Shown: positions 5,851-6,846 of the stretch, piece by piece
Layout of the letters: every line of letters starts with the position of its first letter
Numbering within the stretch: position 1 is the stretch's first letter
DNA from: DATAVB01 sp040414495
Lineage (GTDB): Bacteria > Actinomycetota > Actinomycetes > Mycobacteriales > QHCD01
Reading direction: 5' to 3'
Assembly (NCBI GenBank): GCA_040414495.1
Contig: JBEDUI010000109.1
Location: forward strand, 1 to 6,846
DNA: 6,846 nucleotides
Made by a program: the position numbers and the translations under genes
The notes under the pieces: model-generated
Databases searched by the model: none
What the model was told of the DNA's origin: nothing
What the model saw: only the letters and a program-made list of their open reading frames with translations

Positions 5851-6464
5851 GCCGTCACCTTTCGCAGCTCCTCGGCCGCCGCGCGCGGGTCGTCGGCCGC
5901 GCAGATCGCCGACACCACGCAGATTCCGTCGATCGCGCGCAGCAGCGGCGCATTCTCGCTGGTGATGCCGCCGATCGCGACCGTCGGAACCGGCGAGCGG
6001 GCGGCGATCCCGGCGACCAGGTCGGGGCCCAACGGCGCGCCGGCGTCAGGTTTGGTCGCGGTGGCAAAAGCCGGGCCGATGCCGATGTAGTCGATCGTCC
6101 CGGCCGGCAATTCCGCGGCGGCGGCCAGTTCGTCCAGAGTGGACACCGACCAGCCGATCACGAAATCCGGGCCGGCGAGCTCGCGGGCCCGCCGCACCGG
6201 CAGATCCGATTGTCCTAAATGGACCCCATCGGCCCCGGCGGCGAGGGCGACGTCGAGCCGGTCGTTCACGATCAACGGAACCCCGTCCAGCACCGGCCGG
6301 ATCGCGAGCGCGGCCTCGTACAACGAACGGCCATCCGCGTGTGGATCCCGTAGCTGCACGAGCGTGACTCCCCCGGCCACCGCGGCCTCGACCGTGGCCG
6401 GAACACCGCGCTCGCCACACAAACCGGTATCGGTGACCAGATACAGGCGCAGATCCAGCGTCAT
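5847..6464 (-). CDS. thiE: Thiamine-phosphate synthase
   Basis: Condenses HMP pyrophosphate with thiazole phosphate to thiamine phosphate. The 205-residue TIM-barrel protein has VQLRDP (36-41), IVNDRLDVALAAGADGVHLG (65-84), QSDLP (85-89), SVSTLDEL (106-113), GIGPAFATATKPDAG (128-142), AIGGI (163-167) and VVSAI (183-187). These match the pyrophosphate-binding and thiazole-phosphate-binding loops of the family. One difference stands out: where many ThiE proteins have RDK or REK, this one has Arg39-Asp40-Pro41, so the usual lysine is a proline. The ATG overlaps the thiM stop by four bases and has GGAG five bases upstream. Confidence 0.95.
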   Translation of the reverse strand: MTLDLRLYLVTDTGLCGERGVPATVEAAVAGGVTLVQLRDPHADGRSLYEAALAIRPVLDGVPLIVNDRLDVALAAGADGVHLGQSDLPVRRARELAGPDFVIGWSVSTLDELAAAAELPAGTIDYIGIGPAFATATKPDAGAPLGPDLVAGIAARSPVPTVAIGGITSENAPLLRAIDGICVVSAICAADDPRAAAEELRKVTA

Positions 6465-6846
6465 CGTTGCTCCAGCGCCTCGGCATCCACGGTGGACAGC
6501 TCGTCCAGCAGCGCCACCGCGAAGCTGCCCGGCCCGGCCGAACGCGCCGCCGCCCGCTCCCCCGCCGCCGCGAATACGGTCGAAGCGGCCGCGGCCGCGT
6601 CCAACGGAGTCGGCGACACGGCCGCGAACGCCGCCATCAACGCACCGAGCGCGCAGCCGACTCCGGTCACCCGGGTCATCAGCGGATGCCCACCCGGTAC
6701 GGCGATCAGCTGTTCGCCGTCCGTCAGGTAGTCGACCTCGCCGCTGACCGCGACCGCGCAGCCGTGTGCCCGGGCCAAAGCGCGAGCCGCCTCGATGGCG
6801 TCGGACGAACCGGCCAGCGAGTCGACGCCCTTGCCGGCGGAACTGT
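6461..6846 (-). CDS. thiM: Hydroxyethylthiazole kinase, C-terminal 127 residues (5' end beyond window)
   Basis: ThiM phosphorylates 4-methyl-5-(2-hydroxyethyl)thiazole recovered from thiamine breakdown, giving the thiazole phosphate used by ThiE. The frame is open from the right window edge. Counting from the first visible residue, it has GKGVDS (4-9), VSGEVDYLTDG (33-43), the ThiM signature GHPLMTRVTGVGCAL (52-66) with the expected catalytic Cys64, and GPGSF (104-108). The N-terminal half and any upstream promoter or thiamine-pyrophosphate riboswitch lie outside the window. A TTG at 6778 is internal and not the start, because the family motif GKGVDS lies upstream of it. The gene stops inside the thiE start (ATGA) and is the first visible gene of the operon. 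Confidence 0.95.
   Translation of the reverse strand, partial: SSAGKGVDSLAGSSDAIEAARALARAHGCAVAVSGEVDYLTDGEQLIAVPGGHPLMTRVTGVGCALGALMAAFAAVSPTPLDAAAAASTVFAAAGERAAARSAGPGSFAVALLDELSTVDAEALEQR

Noticed and set aside
1..6846. Search for CRISPR arrays, tRNA or rRNA genes, insertion sequences, toxin-antitoxin pairs or phage genes
   Set aside because: No regularly spaced repeats, tRNA-like cloverleaf, transposase motifs or terminal repeats were seen, and nearly all of the window is filled by recognised housekeeping genes.

Overview
This window is an ordinary-looking piece of chromosome from a high-GC bacterium, most likely a member of the Actinomycetota. The evidence is strong G/C bias at third codon positions, frequent GTG starts, ATGA stop/start overlaps, and the linked order rplU-rpmA-obg-proB. 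I cannot place it below phylum level. Every supported gene reads on the minus strand, so transcription runs from right to left.

Right part (about 4367-6846): four thiamine genes in the order thiM (cut by the window edge), thiE, thiD, tenA. Each junction is a 4-base ATGA overlap, so this is one translationally coupled operon. Together the products form a thiamine salvage branch. TenA releases hydroxymethylpyrimidine (HMP) from degraded thiamine, ThiD phosphorylates HMP twice, ThiM phosphorylates the thiazole alcohol, and ThiE joins the two halves into thiamine phosphate. De novo genes such as thiC or thiG are not visible.

Middle part (about 998-4370): rplU (bL21) and rpmA (bL27), followed by the ribosome-assembly GTPase gene obg and by proB (glutamate 5-kinase). 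A good sigma-70-type promoter for rplU has its -35 box on the tenA stop codon, and an 8-bp inverted repeat fills its spacer. The rplU leader can be drawn as two mutually exclusive hairpins ahead of a T5 run. A perfect 12-bp stem between rpmA and obg looks like an intrinsic terminator, which would let the two ribosomal genes be expressed more strongly than obg-proB. A second inverted repeat sits in the obg leader.

Left part (1-997): a spacer of about 190 bases with a perfect 8+8-bp palindrome, then the first 269 codons of a nucleotide-sugar dehydrogenase that runs off the left edge. Its third-position base use is visibly less GC-rich than that of proB, as often seen in surface-polysaccharide loci, and proA does not follow proB here. 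I found no sign of a new defence, mobile or RNA-guided system. The points most worth checking are the regulatory structures around rplU and the palindrome at 867-888.
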